A model generated the notes under the pieces. The model was not told the DNA's origin and ran no database searches. It saw nothing but the letters and a program-made list of their open reading frames with translations. Shown piece after piece: positions 1 to 5,320 of a DNA stretch of 10,429 nucleotides. The translations under genes were made by a program, and so were the position numbers. The DNA comes from Brucellaceae bacterium. Its GTDB lineage: Bacteria > Pseudomonadota > Alphaproteobacteria > Rhizobiales > Rhizobiaceae. The number at the start of each line of letters is the position of its first letter. Within the stretch, counting starts at the first letter, position 1. The stretch spans positions 1-10,429 of the forward strand of contig JAIRVW010000089.1 in NCBI GenBank assembly GCA_031253705.1, given 5' to 3'.

Positions 1-191
1 AGCGCGAAAATATTACGGGTTGTTTCAGGATATTCACTGAAGAAGGTGGCGCCGATATAAATTGCCAGCGAACCGTAGAGATAGAAATCATACCATTCAA
101 ATACAGTACCGAGTGATGAGGCAAAAATAACCTTGCGCTCTTCCTTGGTCATCTTAGGAGCGCGTTCACGCGCACCATCAATTGCTGCCAT
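1..191 (-). CDS. MHS-family MFS transporter, N-terminal part
   Basis: This is the first 63 codons of a gene that leaves the window at its left edge. The start ATG (complement of 189-191) is preceded on the minus strand by GGGAGG about 7 nt upstream, a strong ribosome-binding site. A charged cytosolic N-terminus (residues 1-20) is followed by SLGTVFEWYDFYLYGSLA, the first-helix signature of the metabolite:H+ symporter (MHS) branch of the major facilitator superfamily (ProP, KgtP and ShiA type). Such proteins are 12-helix inner-membrane symporters for organic acids, betaines or similar solutes. The substrate cannot be told from this fragment. The family call is firm. Confidence 0.88.
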   Translation of the reverse strand, partial: MAAIDGARERAPKMTKEERKVIFASSLGTVFEWYDFYLYGSLAIYIGATFFSEYPETTRNIFA

Positions 192-538
192 AATTTGTCC
201 TCCCGGATAAACCCAGCGACAGTTCCCTTATTGTCACCGGATGATGAATTCTCTGCCTTTCAATCATGCGAATTATGTTTCATAGCCGGACAAGCCGGAG
301 GTGCCTGCAATCGCGCGGTTTCTGTCGCCGCCTGGCAAAGCAGTCACAAACAGAATGAACTGAAAACGGAATTTGCGTCAGTATTCTTTAGTATAATAGT
401 GGTGGAATATTTTTCTCCGCAGCGCGGATACGGCAGTCACAAATTGCAAAATTGATATTTTCATAAAGAATACGGGGCGTTCGGGATATAAACGGCAATT
501 GACTCTTGGCAAAATCGGGTTAAAAGCAGCAGTGAATT
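192..538. other. Intergenic region between divergent transporter and asd leader
   Basis: About 350 bp separate the divergent transporter gene from the asd leader, and no convincing gene lies here. A plus-frame of 86 codons (195-455) has no ribosome-binding site and an unnatural composition. A TATAAT hexamer occurs at 392-397, but only TTGCGT 13 nt upstream could serve as a -35, so it is not a good promoter. Nothing else clear is seen. Confidence 0.6.
499..526 (+). promoter_or_regulatory. Candidate promoter of the asd leader transcript
   Basis: TTGACT (499-504) is a good -35 match. It lies 16 nt before TAAAAG (521-526), a weak -10. Transcription would start near 533, just before the leader Shine-Dalgarno (AGGAG, 539-543). 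This is read by eye; a promoter further upstream remains possible. Confidence 0.3.
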
Positions 539-550
539 AGGAGACAACGC

Positions 551-709
551 GTGGAATCCCTCGCTTCGCCATCAGTTTTGCCAGCATTTCCCGGAAACAT
601 TTCCGGCGGCGGAGCTATGGGCTTATCTTCTCCTGCATTCGGTATTACCAAAACGGCCATGATTGCCCTGAAGACAATCACCTCGAAAACGACCACCAAA
701 ACGGTCTGA
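551..709 (+). CDS. Thr/Lys-rich leader peptide of asd (putative attenuator peptide)
   Basis: This is an open frame of 52 codons starting GTG, with AGGAG (539-543) 7 nt upstream, and ending TGA at 707-709. Residues 1-30 are nondescript (Ser, Pro, Gly, Ala). Residues 32-52 hold 8 Thr, 4 Lys, 3 Ile and 1 Met among 21 residues, ending MIALKTITSKTTTKTV. All four amino acids derive from aspartate through aspartate semialdehyde, the product of the next gene. The layout recalls the E. coli thr operon leader peptide (thrL): regulatory codons just before the stop, then RNA hairpins. ATG codons at 617 and 659 are in frame and could start shorter versions, but neither has as good a ribosome-binding site. 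The inferred role is cis regulation, not a stable protein. Confidence 0.6.
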   Translation: MESLASPSVLPAFPGNISGGGAMGLSSPAFGITKTAMIALKTITSKTTTKTV

Positions 710-710
710 T

Positions 711-777
711 CCCTTGGCCTGCTCACCCTCTCCCGGGTTAGGCCCGGGGCGGAGAACCTGCGTGGCCACGGGTTTTC
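711..777 (+). promoter_or_regulatory. asd: Putative transcription attenuator of asd (competing hairpins)
   Basis: Two mutually exclusive structures can be drawn. The terminator-like hairpin pairs AACC (755-758) with GGTT (771-774) and CGT (761-763) with ACG (768-770), with a two-base bulge and a GGCC loop; it runs into TTTT at 773-776. The alternative pairs CCCTTGGCC (711-719) with GGCCACGGG (764-772), 8 of 9 positions, and destroys that hairpin. The 711-719 arm begins 1 nt after the leader stop codon, so a ribosome reaching the stop would cover it and favour termination. A ribosome stalled on Thr or Lys codons would leave it free. A GC hairpin, CCCGGG-TTAGG-CCCGGG (732-748), lies inside the alternative. 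The weak point is the short U-tract. Confidence 0.5.
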
Positions 778-812
778 TGGTGTGAAAGCGGAGAGGGACA
801 GGAGATTTTCAC

Positions 813-1844
813 ATGGGTTTCAAAGTTGCTGTTGTCGGCGCCACAGGAAATGTGGGTCGCGAAATGCTCAATATTCTCGAAGAACGCGGTTTTCCGGCCT
901 CTGAAGTGGTGGCACTTGCGTCCCGCCGCAGTCAGGGTTCGGAAGTATCTTACGGCGATAAAACGCTGAAAGTTAAAGCGCTCGACACCTATGATTTTTC
1001 CGATACTGACATTTGTCTGATGTCGGCCGGTGGTAATATTTCCAAGGAATGGTCGCCGAAAATCGGTGCGCAGGGCTGCGTTGTTATCGATAACTCATCC
1101 GCATGGCGCTATGATGCTGATGTGCCGCTGATCGTGCCGGAAGTGAATCCGGATGCGATTGAAGGTTTCCGTAAGCGCAATATCATTGCCAATCCGAACT
1201 GCTCGACTGCCCAGCTCGTTGTTGCGCTCAAGCCTTTGCATGATGTGGCCACCATCAAGCGTATTGTTGTTGCGACCTATCAGTCGGTTTCCGGTGCGGG
1301 TAAAGAAGGTATGGACGAGCTGTTCCAGCAGTCCCGTGCGGTTTTTGTTGCTGATCCTGTCACAGCACAGAAATTCACCAAGCGCATCGCTTTCAACGTT
1401 ATTCCGCATATTGATTCCTTCATGGAAGACGGTTCCACCAAAGAAGAGTGGAAGGTTATGGCGGAAACCAAGAAAATGCTGGATCCGAAGATCAAGGTTT
1501 CCTGCACCGCTGTGCGCGTTCCGGTCTTTATCGGTCACTCCGAAGCCGTGAATATCGAATTCGACAAGCCGATCAGCGCTGATGAAGCCCGTGATATCCT
1601 GCGTGATGCGCCGGGTTGTCAGGTTGTCGATAAGCATGAAGACGGCGGCTATATCACCCCGTATGAAAGCGCTGGCGAAGACGCGACATTCATCTCGCGT
1701 ATCCGTGAAGACATCACACTGGAAAACGGTCTGTCGATGTGGATCGTTGCGGATAACCTGCGCAAAGGTGCGGCACTGAATACAATTCAGATCGCTGAAC
1801 TGTTGCTGGAACGCAATCTGATCAAGCCGAAATCAGCTGCCTGA
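813..1844 (+). CDS. asd: Aspartate-semialdehyde dehydrogenase
   Basis: This enzyme reduces aspartyl-4-phosphate to L-aspartate-4-semialdehyde with NADPH, the branch point for lysine/diaminopimelate, threonine, isoleucine and methionine. It acts in the cytosol. The 343 residues are the usual length. The Rossmann loop GATGNVG is at residues 9-15, the catalytic cysteine is Cys130 in NPNCST, QSVSGAG is at 157-163, and Arg235 and His242 (RVPVFIGH) match the conserved substrate-binding and catalytic residues. The start is supported by AGGAG (800-804) 8 nt upstream. The gene stands alone between the leader region and a strong terminator, so the leader peptide probably controls only asd. Because diaminopimelate is needed for the cell wall, asd is normally essential. 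Identification is secure. Confidence 0.97.
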   Translation: MGFKVAVVGATGNVGREMLNILEERGFPASEVVALASRRSQGSEVSYGDKTLKVKALDTYDFSDTDICLMSAGGNISKEWSPKIGAQGCVVIDNSSAWRYDADVPLIVPEVNPDAIEGFRKRNIIANPNCSTAQLVVALKPLHDVATIKRIVVATYQSVSGAGKEGMDELFQQSRAVFVADPVTAQKFTKRIAFNVIPHIDSFMEDGSTKEEWKVMAETKKMLDPKIKVSCTAVRVPVFIGHSEAVNIEFDKPISADEARDILRDAPGCQVVDKHEDGGYITPYESAGEDATFISRIREDITLENGLSMWIVADNLRKGAALNTIQIAELLLERNLIKPKSAA

Positions 1845-1865
1845 TTTTGGTATAAGTTTGAAAGA

Positions 1866-1892
1866 AAAAGGCGCGGTTTCCGCGCCTTTTTT
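1866..1892 (+). terminator. Rho-independent terminator of asd
   Basis: AAAAGGCGCGG (1866-1876) and CCGCGCCTTTT (1880-1890) form an 11-bp stem with a three-base loop that ends in a T-run through 1892. It lies about 20 nt after the asd stop codon. Confidence 0.92.
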
Positions 1893-1898
1893 GTGAAA

Positions 1899-1950
1899 GC
1901 GTATCCCCAAAAGTGTGAAGCGGTTTTGGGAAAAGATACGCGTAAGATCA
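1899..1950 (+). repeat. Palindromic intergenic repeat, Rhizobiales type
   Basis: An imperfect hairpin has an outer stem GCGTATC (1899-1905) with GATACGC (1935-1941) and an inner stem CCCAAAA (1906-1912) with TTTTGGG (1924-1930), around a loop containing GTGTGAAGCGG. A short tail, CGTAAGATCA, follows. The core AAAAGTGnGnAGCGGTTTTG recurs on the opposite strand in the array at 3865-4016 and, degenerated, at 4933-4983. It resembles the small palindromic elements scattered between genes in Rhizobiales genomes. Confidence 0.7.
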
Positions 1951-1956
1951 AGAGAA

Positions 1957-1985
1957 AGAGTATTTCAGTTTAACTGAAATACTCT
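1957..1985 (-). terminator. Perfect 29-nt palindrome, probable terminator of the YihY-like gene
   Basis: Two 14-nt arms (1957-1970 and 1972-1985) are exact reverse complements around one base. The palindrome begins one base after the minus-strand stop codon. On that strand it is followed by a pyrimidine-rich TTTCTCTT, an imperfect U-tract. On the plus strand there is no T-run. A terminator or 3'-end stabilising hairpin of the membrane protein mRNA is most likely. Confidence 0.65.
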
Positions 1986-1986
1986 G

Positions 1987-2832
1987 TCATTGCTGTTCGC
2001 GATTGCGGTACTGCATGATGGCGGCGTTGACTTCCGCGCCGATAATGAAAATCGCGGCGATAATATAGAGAAACACAATCGCCACCATGATCGAGGCCAG
2101 ACCGGCATAGGTGGTGACATAGCTGGCAAAGCTTTCCAGATAGCGGGCAAAAGCCGTGGCACCGGCCAGCCATGCAATCAGGGTCAGGGCAATGCCGGGC
2201 AGAATATCAACCAGCGATCTTTGCCCTGCAGGCAGCCAGATATGCACGACAAACAGGCCGAAGATCAGCACGGACAGCGCAATCGCATAGCGCCAGAAGC
2301 TGAATGAGACAGACATGGTCTCCAGTGCCGGTACCCATTGTTCAGCCAGACGGATCGCCAGCGGTGCCAGAATCAGCAAAAAGCTGATGGCCATAATGCT
2401 GAGTGTGGCGACGATAACGAAGCCCAGACTTTGCGCACGGCAAAACAGGATGGAGCGGGTATCGGTGACACGATAGGCGCGGTTGAGCGCAACGCGCAGT
2501 GCCTCAACGCCATTGGAGGCAAAATAGGCGGCGGCAATCACACTCAGCGTCAGAAGATCGCCGCGCTGAATCGTCAGCACGTTCTGTACTTCACGGGCAA
2601 TCGGTGCGGCAATGGCCGGTGGCCAGGTGTCAAAAATCACATGCACAGCCGTATCGGAAAAGGCATCTGCTCCGAGAAAACTGGCAAGTGCGGTGGCAAA
2701 AATCAGAAACGGGAACAGTGCCATCAGGCTGGATAGTGCAATATGAGACGCAAACGCCCAGCCGTCATCGGATATAAAATGGCCGATGGCATCGGTCAGA
2801 GTCTGTCTGAGGAAACGGATTATTTTTCGCAT
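1987..2832 (-). CDS. YihY/virulence factor BrkB family inner-membrane protein
   Basis: This is a polytopic membrane protein of about 281 residues, the usual family size. A cytosolic amphipathic N-terminus leads to SDDGWAFASHIALSSLMALFP; the pattern ASHIALSSLMALFPFLIF is typical of the first helix of the family. About five further hydrophobic segments follow, one containing LFVVHIWLPAG and another GLASIMVAIVFLYIIAAIFIIGAE. The molecular function is unsettled; the old ribonuclease BN label for E. coli YihY was an error. ATG at 2832 is preferred because AAAGGAA lies about 10 nt upstream, whereas an in-frame GTG at 2859 has no Shine-Dalgarno. The gene is convergent with asd and divergent from the short-chain dehydrogenase gene. 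Confidence 0.88.
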   Translation of the reverse strand: MRKIIRFLRQTLTDAIGHFISDDGWAFASHIALSSLMALFPFLIFATALASFLGADAFSDTAVHVIFDTWPPAIAAPIAREVQNVLTIQRGDLLTLSVIAAAYFASNGVEALRVALNRAYRVTDTRSILFCRAQSLGFVIVATLSIMAISFLLILAPLAIRLAEQWVPALETMSVSFSFWRYAIALSVLIFGLFVVHIWLPAGQRSLVDILPGIALTLIAWLAGATAFARYLESFASYVTTYAGLASIMVAIVFLYIIAAIFIIGAEVNAAIMQYRNREQQ

Positions 2833-2964
2833 AGACAGAAGATTCCTTTGGTTCGGCACATCATATTATGTCTGTTGCAGCGCTGACTACATGTTTGTGT
2901 GGTATAACCGACGATAAGTCAAAAACTCAACGTGTATAAAGCTCTGCGGACAGGAATTGCAATT

Positions 2965-3858
2965 ATGTCAGCCCGTAAACCAACGGATAAAGACCAGTCT
3001 ATGGCGTCAAATGCGCAAACCTCACCTGTTCAGCAGAAAACAATTCTGATTACGGGCTGTTCCAGCGGCATCGGCGCCTATTGTGCTGAGGCACTGAAAC
3101 AACGCGGCTGGCGGGTTTTTGCGACTGCCCGTAAAAATGAGGATCTGGCCTATTTGCGGGAACAGGGGTTTGAGGCTTTCTATCTGGATTATTGCGAGCC
3201 GGACTCGATTGCCGCAGTGGCAGATAGCGTATTGCAAGCCTGCAATTATCAGCTGGATGCTTTGTTCAATAATGGTGCTTATGCGCAACCGGGGGCTGTT
3301 GAAGATTTGCCGATGGAGGCATTGCGCCTGCAGTTTGAAGCCAATTTCTTCGGCTGGCAGGATCTGACACAGCGGTTGATTCCTGCCATGCGGGCGCGAA
3401 AACAAGGGCGTCTGGTACATTGCTCGTCTATTCTGGGGCTTGTGCCGATGAAATGGCGCGGTGCCTATGTTTCTTCCAAATTCGCCCTGGAGGGGCTGAT
3501 GCTGGTGCAGAGCATGGAACTCGAAGGTTCCGGTATTTCTGTTTCCATGATCGAACCGGGGCCGATCACCAGCAAATTTGCGGTTAATGCAGCCGCTTTT
3601 GCGCAGCGCTACATTGATATGGAAGCGTCGGTACATGCAGAAGACTACCGGCGGCAATTTGCCAAATTACAGGGCGGCGGTACGAAATCTTCGGTGAAAC
3701 TTGGACCGGATGCCGTGTTCGGGGTTTTGTTGCACGCATTGGAAAGTGACCGTCCGCGTCCGCATTATCCGGTAACGCGTCCCGCAAAACTCGGTATTCT
3801 GGCCAAGCGCCTGCTGCCGTCCCGCTGGCTTTATAAAATGCTGTCCGATCAGTCGTAA
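2965..3858 (+). CDS. Short-chain dehydrogenase/reductase (classical SDR)
   Basis: This is a cytosolic NAD(P)-dependent oxidoreductase of 297 residues from the preferred start. The cofactor motif TGCSSGIG is at residues 30-37 and FNNGAY (101-106) stands for the NNAG motif. Catalytic residues are Asn127, Ser155, Tyr168 and Lys172 (YVSSK), and EPGP (197-200) follows. An N-terminal extension of about 25 residues precedes the first strand. It resembles SDRs annotated as YbbO-like; YbbO of E. coli is an NADP-dependent aldehyde reductase, but the substrate here is unknown. The ATG at 2965 has CAGGAA about 8 nt upstream. An in-frame GTG at 2932 lacks a ribosome-binding site, and ATG at 3001 has none either. 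Confidence 0.9.
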   Translation: MSARKPTDKDQSMASNAQTSPVQQKTILITGCSSGIGAYCAEALKQRGWRVFATARKNEDLAYLREQGFEAFYLDYCEPDSIAAVADSVLQACNYQLDALFNNGAYAQPGAVEDLPMEALRLQFEANFFGWQDLTQRLIPAMRARKQGRLVHCSSILGLVPMKWRGAYVSSKFALEGLMLVQSMELEGSGISVSMIEPGPITSKFAVNAAAFAQRYIDMEASVHAEDYRRQFAKLQGGGTKSSVKLGPDAVFGVLLHALESDRPRPHYPVTRPAKLGILAKRLLPSRWLYKMLSDQS

Positions 3859-3864
3859 AAGACA

Positions 3865-4016
3865 GTGCAAAACCGCTACGCACTTTTGCTGGAAACGCCG
3901 GTTTGTTTAGTCGCATTATCCTTGCGCAAAACCGCTACGCACTTTTGCGGGAAATGCCGGTTTGTTTAGTCGCATTATCCTTGCGCAAAACCGTTACACA
4001 CTTTTGCGGGAAATGC
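3865..4016. repeat. 59-bp tandem repeat array (2.6 copies) of a palindromic element
   Basis: Units start at 3865, 3924 and 3983, exactly 59 bp apart. The first two differ at 3 positions, and the third is truncated at 4016 with two further changes. Each carries GCGCAAAACCG...CACTTTTGC, the reverse complement of the core in the 1899-1950 repeat. With the GCATT of the preceding unit, units 2 and 3 can form long hairpins (for example GCATT 3913-3917 with AATGC 3953-3957, enclosing GCGCAAAA with TTTTGCG). The array begins 6 nt after the dehydrogenase stop codon and may serve as its 3' end. Confidence 0.85.
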
Positions 4017-4066
4017 TCTATCTGCCTTAAAAAGCTTCTGTTACACATTGGAAGGGAAAGAAAGAG

Positions 4067-4090
4067 GACTGTCTGCAGACAGTCGGGAGG
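4067..4090 (+). promoter_or_regulatory. 18-bp palindrome abutting the Shine-Dalgarno of the twin-TM gene
   Basis: GACTGTCTGCAGACAGTC (4067-4084) is a perfect palindrome and can form a 7-bp RNA hairpin with a TGCA loop. GGGAGG (4085-4090), the ribosome-binding site, follows with no gap. It could be an operator or a hairpin influencing translation or mRNA stability. Confidence 0.5.
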
Positions 4091-4095
4091 AAATG

Positions 4096-4287
4096 ATGGA
4101 CAGCGGTTTTAAATTTGCGGCGATCCTTGCCATGATCGCAGTGGCAGTTGTGCTGTTGCTCGGCTTGCGTAATATGATGCGCAACGGTGACGGAAACACA
4201 TCCAACAAGCTGATGCGTCTGCGTATTATGTTTCAGTTTATCGCCGTGGTGCTGATGGTAGGTGCGCTTTATTTCGCCCGCCGGTGA
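4096..4287 (+). CDS. HIG1-like twin transmembrane protein
   Basis: This small inner-membrane protein of 63 residues has two hydrophobic helices (about 5-24 and 44-60) joined by a polar loop. SNKLMRLRIMFQ (36-47), just before the second helix, resembles the MRxRVxxQ signature of HIG1-domain proteins, which associate with respiratory complexes in mitochondria; a function for the bacterial form is not established. GGGAGG (4085-4090) is 5 nt from ATG 4096 but only 2 nt from the adjacent in-frame ATG 4093, so 4096 is preferred. The adenosyltransferase gene starts 37 nt after the stop, so the two are probably co-transcribed. I recall the same pairing in related alphaproteobacteria. Confidence 0.8.
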   Translation: MDSGFKFAAILAMIAVAVVLLLGLRNMMRNGDGNTSNKLMRLRIMFQFIAVVLMVGALYFARR

Positions 4288-4324
4288 GGTTTCGTCTGAA
4301 AAATAAGAAACGGGTGGGGCGTTC

Positions 4325-4930
4325 TTGGTTAAGCTGAACAAAATTTACACACGCACCGGAGATGACGGCACAACAGGTCTGGCCTGTGGCCCGAGACGCA
4401 GAAAAGATGACCTGCGGATTGTTGCCTGTGGTGAGGTTGATGAGCTCAACGCATCAATCGGGCTGGCGCGGTTGTATACGGCGCTGATCCTGCCGGATGT
4501 TGATACGATGCTGACAAGGATACAGAATGATCTCTTTGACTTCGGTGCTGATATTGCCACCCCAGTTGCTGTTTCAGATTCTGCCTCCGGTACTGTTGAA
4601 GATCTCGGCTATGAGCCTTTGAGAATTGTGGATACGCAGGTTGACCGTCTGGAGCAGGAAATTGATGTGCTGAATGCACGGCTTGAACCTCTGCGCTCCT
4701 TTATTTTACCCGGCGGCTCACCGGCTGCAGCGCATCTGCATATGGCGCGGACGATTGCACGGCGCGCTGAGCGAGCCATGGTGGCGCTGGCAGCGCAGGC
4801 TGATGAGCAGGTTTCTGATGCTGCCCTGCGCTATATCAACCGCCTTTCAGACCTGTTGTTTGTGGCTGCCCGTATTGCGAATAATCAGGGGCGGGATGAT
4901 ATTTTATGGGTGCCGGCGCTGACGCGCTGA
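4325..4930 (+). CDS. Cob(I)alamin adenosyltransferase, PduO type
   Basis: The enzyme transfers the 5'-deoxyadenosyl group of ATP to cob(I)alamin or cob(I)yrinic acid a,c-diamide, giving adenosylcobalamin, the cofactor of methylmalonyl-CoA mutase and related enzymes. The 201 residues fit the PduO family, which forms trimers of five-helix bundles. The ATP-binding N-terminal motif TRTGDDGTTGL is at 9-19, GEVDELNA at 36-43, FILPGG at 126-131, RTIARRAER at 142-150 and YINRLSDLLFVAAR at 170-183. The frame begins with TTG (4325-4327), translated MVKLNKIYTRTGDDG, which matches where relatives begin; GGGTGGGG lies about 5 nt upstream and no ATG or GTG fits. It is probably the second gene of a unit with the twin-TM gene. 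Confidence 0.95.
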   Translation: MVKLNKIYTRTGDDGTTGLACGPRRRKDDLRIVACGEVDELNASIGLARLYTALILPDVDTMLTRIQNDLFDFGADIATPVAVSDSASGTVEDLGYEPLRIVDTQVDRLEQEIDVLNARLEPLRSFILPGGSPAAAHLHMARTIARRAERAMVALAAQADEQVSDAALRYINRLSDLLFVAARIANNQGRDDILWVPALTR

Positions 4931-4932
4931 GA

Positions 4933-5005
4933 GCATGTCGCGGAAAAGCGGGTAGCGGTTTGCTGACACAATGCGCGTTAAATTTTGTATATTTTTGCGA
5001 CATGC
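4933..5005 (+). repeat. Degenerate palindromic repeat with 9-bp terminal inverted repeats
   Basis: GCATGTCGC (4933-4941) and GCGACATGC (4997-5005) are perfect inverted repeats. The left part, with AAAAGCGGGTAGCGGTTTGC and ATGCGCGTTAAA, is a diverged copy of the repeat at 1899-1950. It starts 2 nt after the adenosyltransferase stop codon and may act as a 3'-end structure, though no T-run follows the second arm. Confidence 0.6.
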
Positions 5006-5112
5006 CTGTTCAGGTTTCGAAGATGGTTATGACGATATTTCATAGCCTTGCCATTGGTTGTGATTGACCTCTTTATGGTTCAGAATTACGGTCTTATGAA
5101 ATTTCTGAAATC

Positions 5113-5204
5113 TCCGTCAGTATTGTCAGATCAATACGGGCGGTGCATCAGGCGCGTTTGCGATAGAGTTTTAGCATGTCGGCTTCAGGCAAGTTACTGA
5201 CGGA
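5113..5204. other. Potential structured RNA element upstream of etfB
   Basis: TCCGTCAGTA (5113-5122) and TACTGACGGA (5195-5204) are perfect 10-bp inverted arms. Pairing can continue inward, with a two-base bulge, through TTG (5123-5125) and CAA (5190-5192), then U-G and C-G pairs. The 60-nt interior has no obvious strong fold. It could be part of a 5' untranslated leader or a small RNA; no known riboswitch is recognised. Confidence 0.35.
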
Positions 5205-5280
5205 GCCATGGTTTAAAACTGTATCTGACTGAGAGGCAGGCGGGCACAGGCCGGAAAAGGGGTCTATGTCTTGCCGAAGA

Positions 5281-5298
5281 GAACAGCAAATGCTGTTC
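5281..5298 (+). promoter_or_regulatory. 18-bp palindrome before the etfB ribosome-binding site
   Basis: GAACAGCA and TGCTGTTC are perfect 8-bp arms around AA. As RNA they form a 7-bp stem with an AAAT loop, 4 nt upstream of the GGAGAGG (5303-5309) that serves etfB. It may be an operator or a translational/stability hairpin. The regulator is unknown. Confidence 0.45.
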
Positions 5299-5320
5299 CA
5301 ATGGAGAGGATCTTAACGGA

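Larger units (their letters stand above)
4931..5320. other. Intergenic and 5' region of etfBA
   Basis: This stretch of 390 bp has no gene. It holds the degenerate repeat (4933-5005), a 7-bp inverted repeat TTCAGAA/TTCTGAA (5079-5085, 5103-5109), a long-armed stem-loop (5113-5204) and a palindrome beside the etfB ribosome-binding site (5281-5298). TTGACC at 5064-5069 could be a -35, but no good -10 follows at normal spacing. Confidence 0.6.

Noticed and set aside
392..397. Consensus TATAAT as asd promoter
   Set aside because: No -35 at 16-18 nt; the only TTG-type hexamer is 13 nt away. TTGACT at 499-504 is nearer and better placed.
195..455. Plus-strand 86-codon ORF between the transporter and asd
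   Set aside because: No ribosome-binding site, atypical composition, overlaps the transporter's upstream region and matches no family.
520..726. Minus-strand 68-codon ORF opposite the leader
   Set aside because: It is the antisense shadow of the leader ORF, with no ribosome-binding site; the Thr/Lys-rich frame has the better signals.
1095..1637. 180-codon ORF antisense to asd
   Set aside because: It mirrors a secure gene and has the His/Asn/Arg-rich composition of a shadow frame.
3865..4016. CRISPR array
   Set aside because: The repeated units are contiguous 59-mers with no unique spacers and no cas genes nearby.
3903..4112. 69-codon plus ORF across the tandem repeats
   Set aside because: It reads through the 59-bp repeats, giving a repeated nonsense peptide, and overlaps the start of the twin-TM gene.
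5151..5312. Minus-strand open stretch upstream of etfB ending in LPEADMLKLYRKRA
   Set aside because: The end looks protein-like and I considered a gene remnant, but there is no start codon with a ribosome-binding site, the upper part overlaps etfB signals and no family is recognised.
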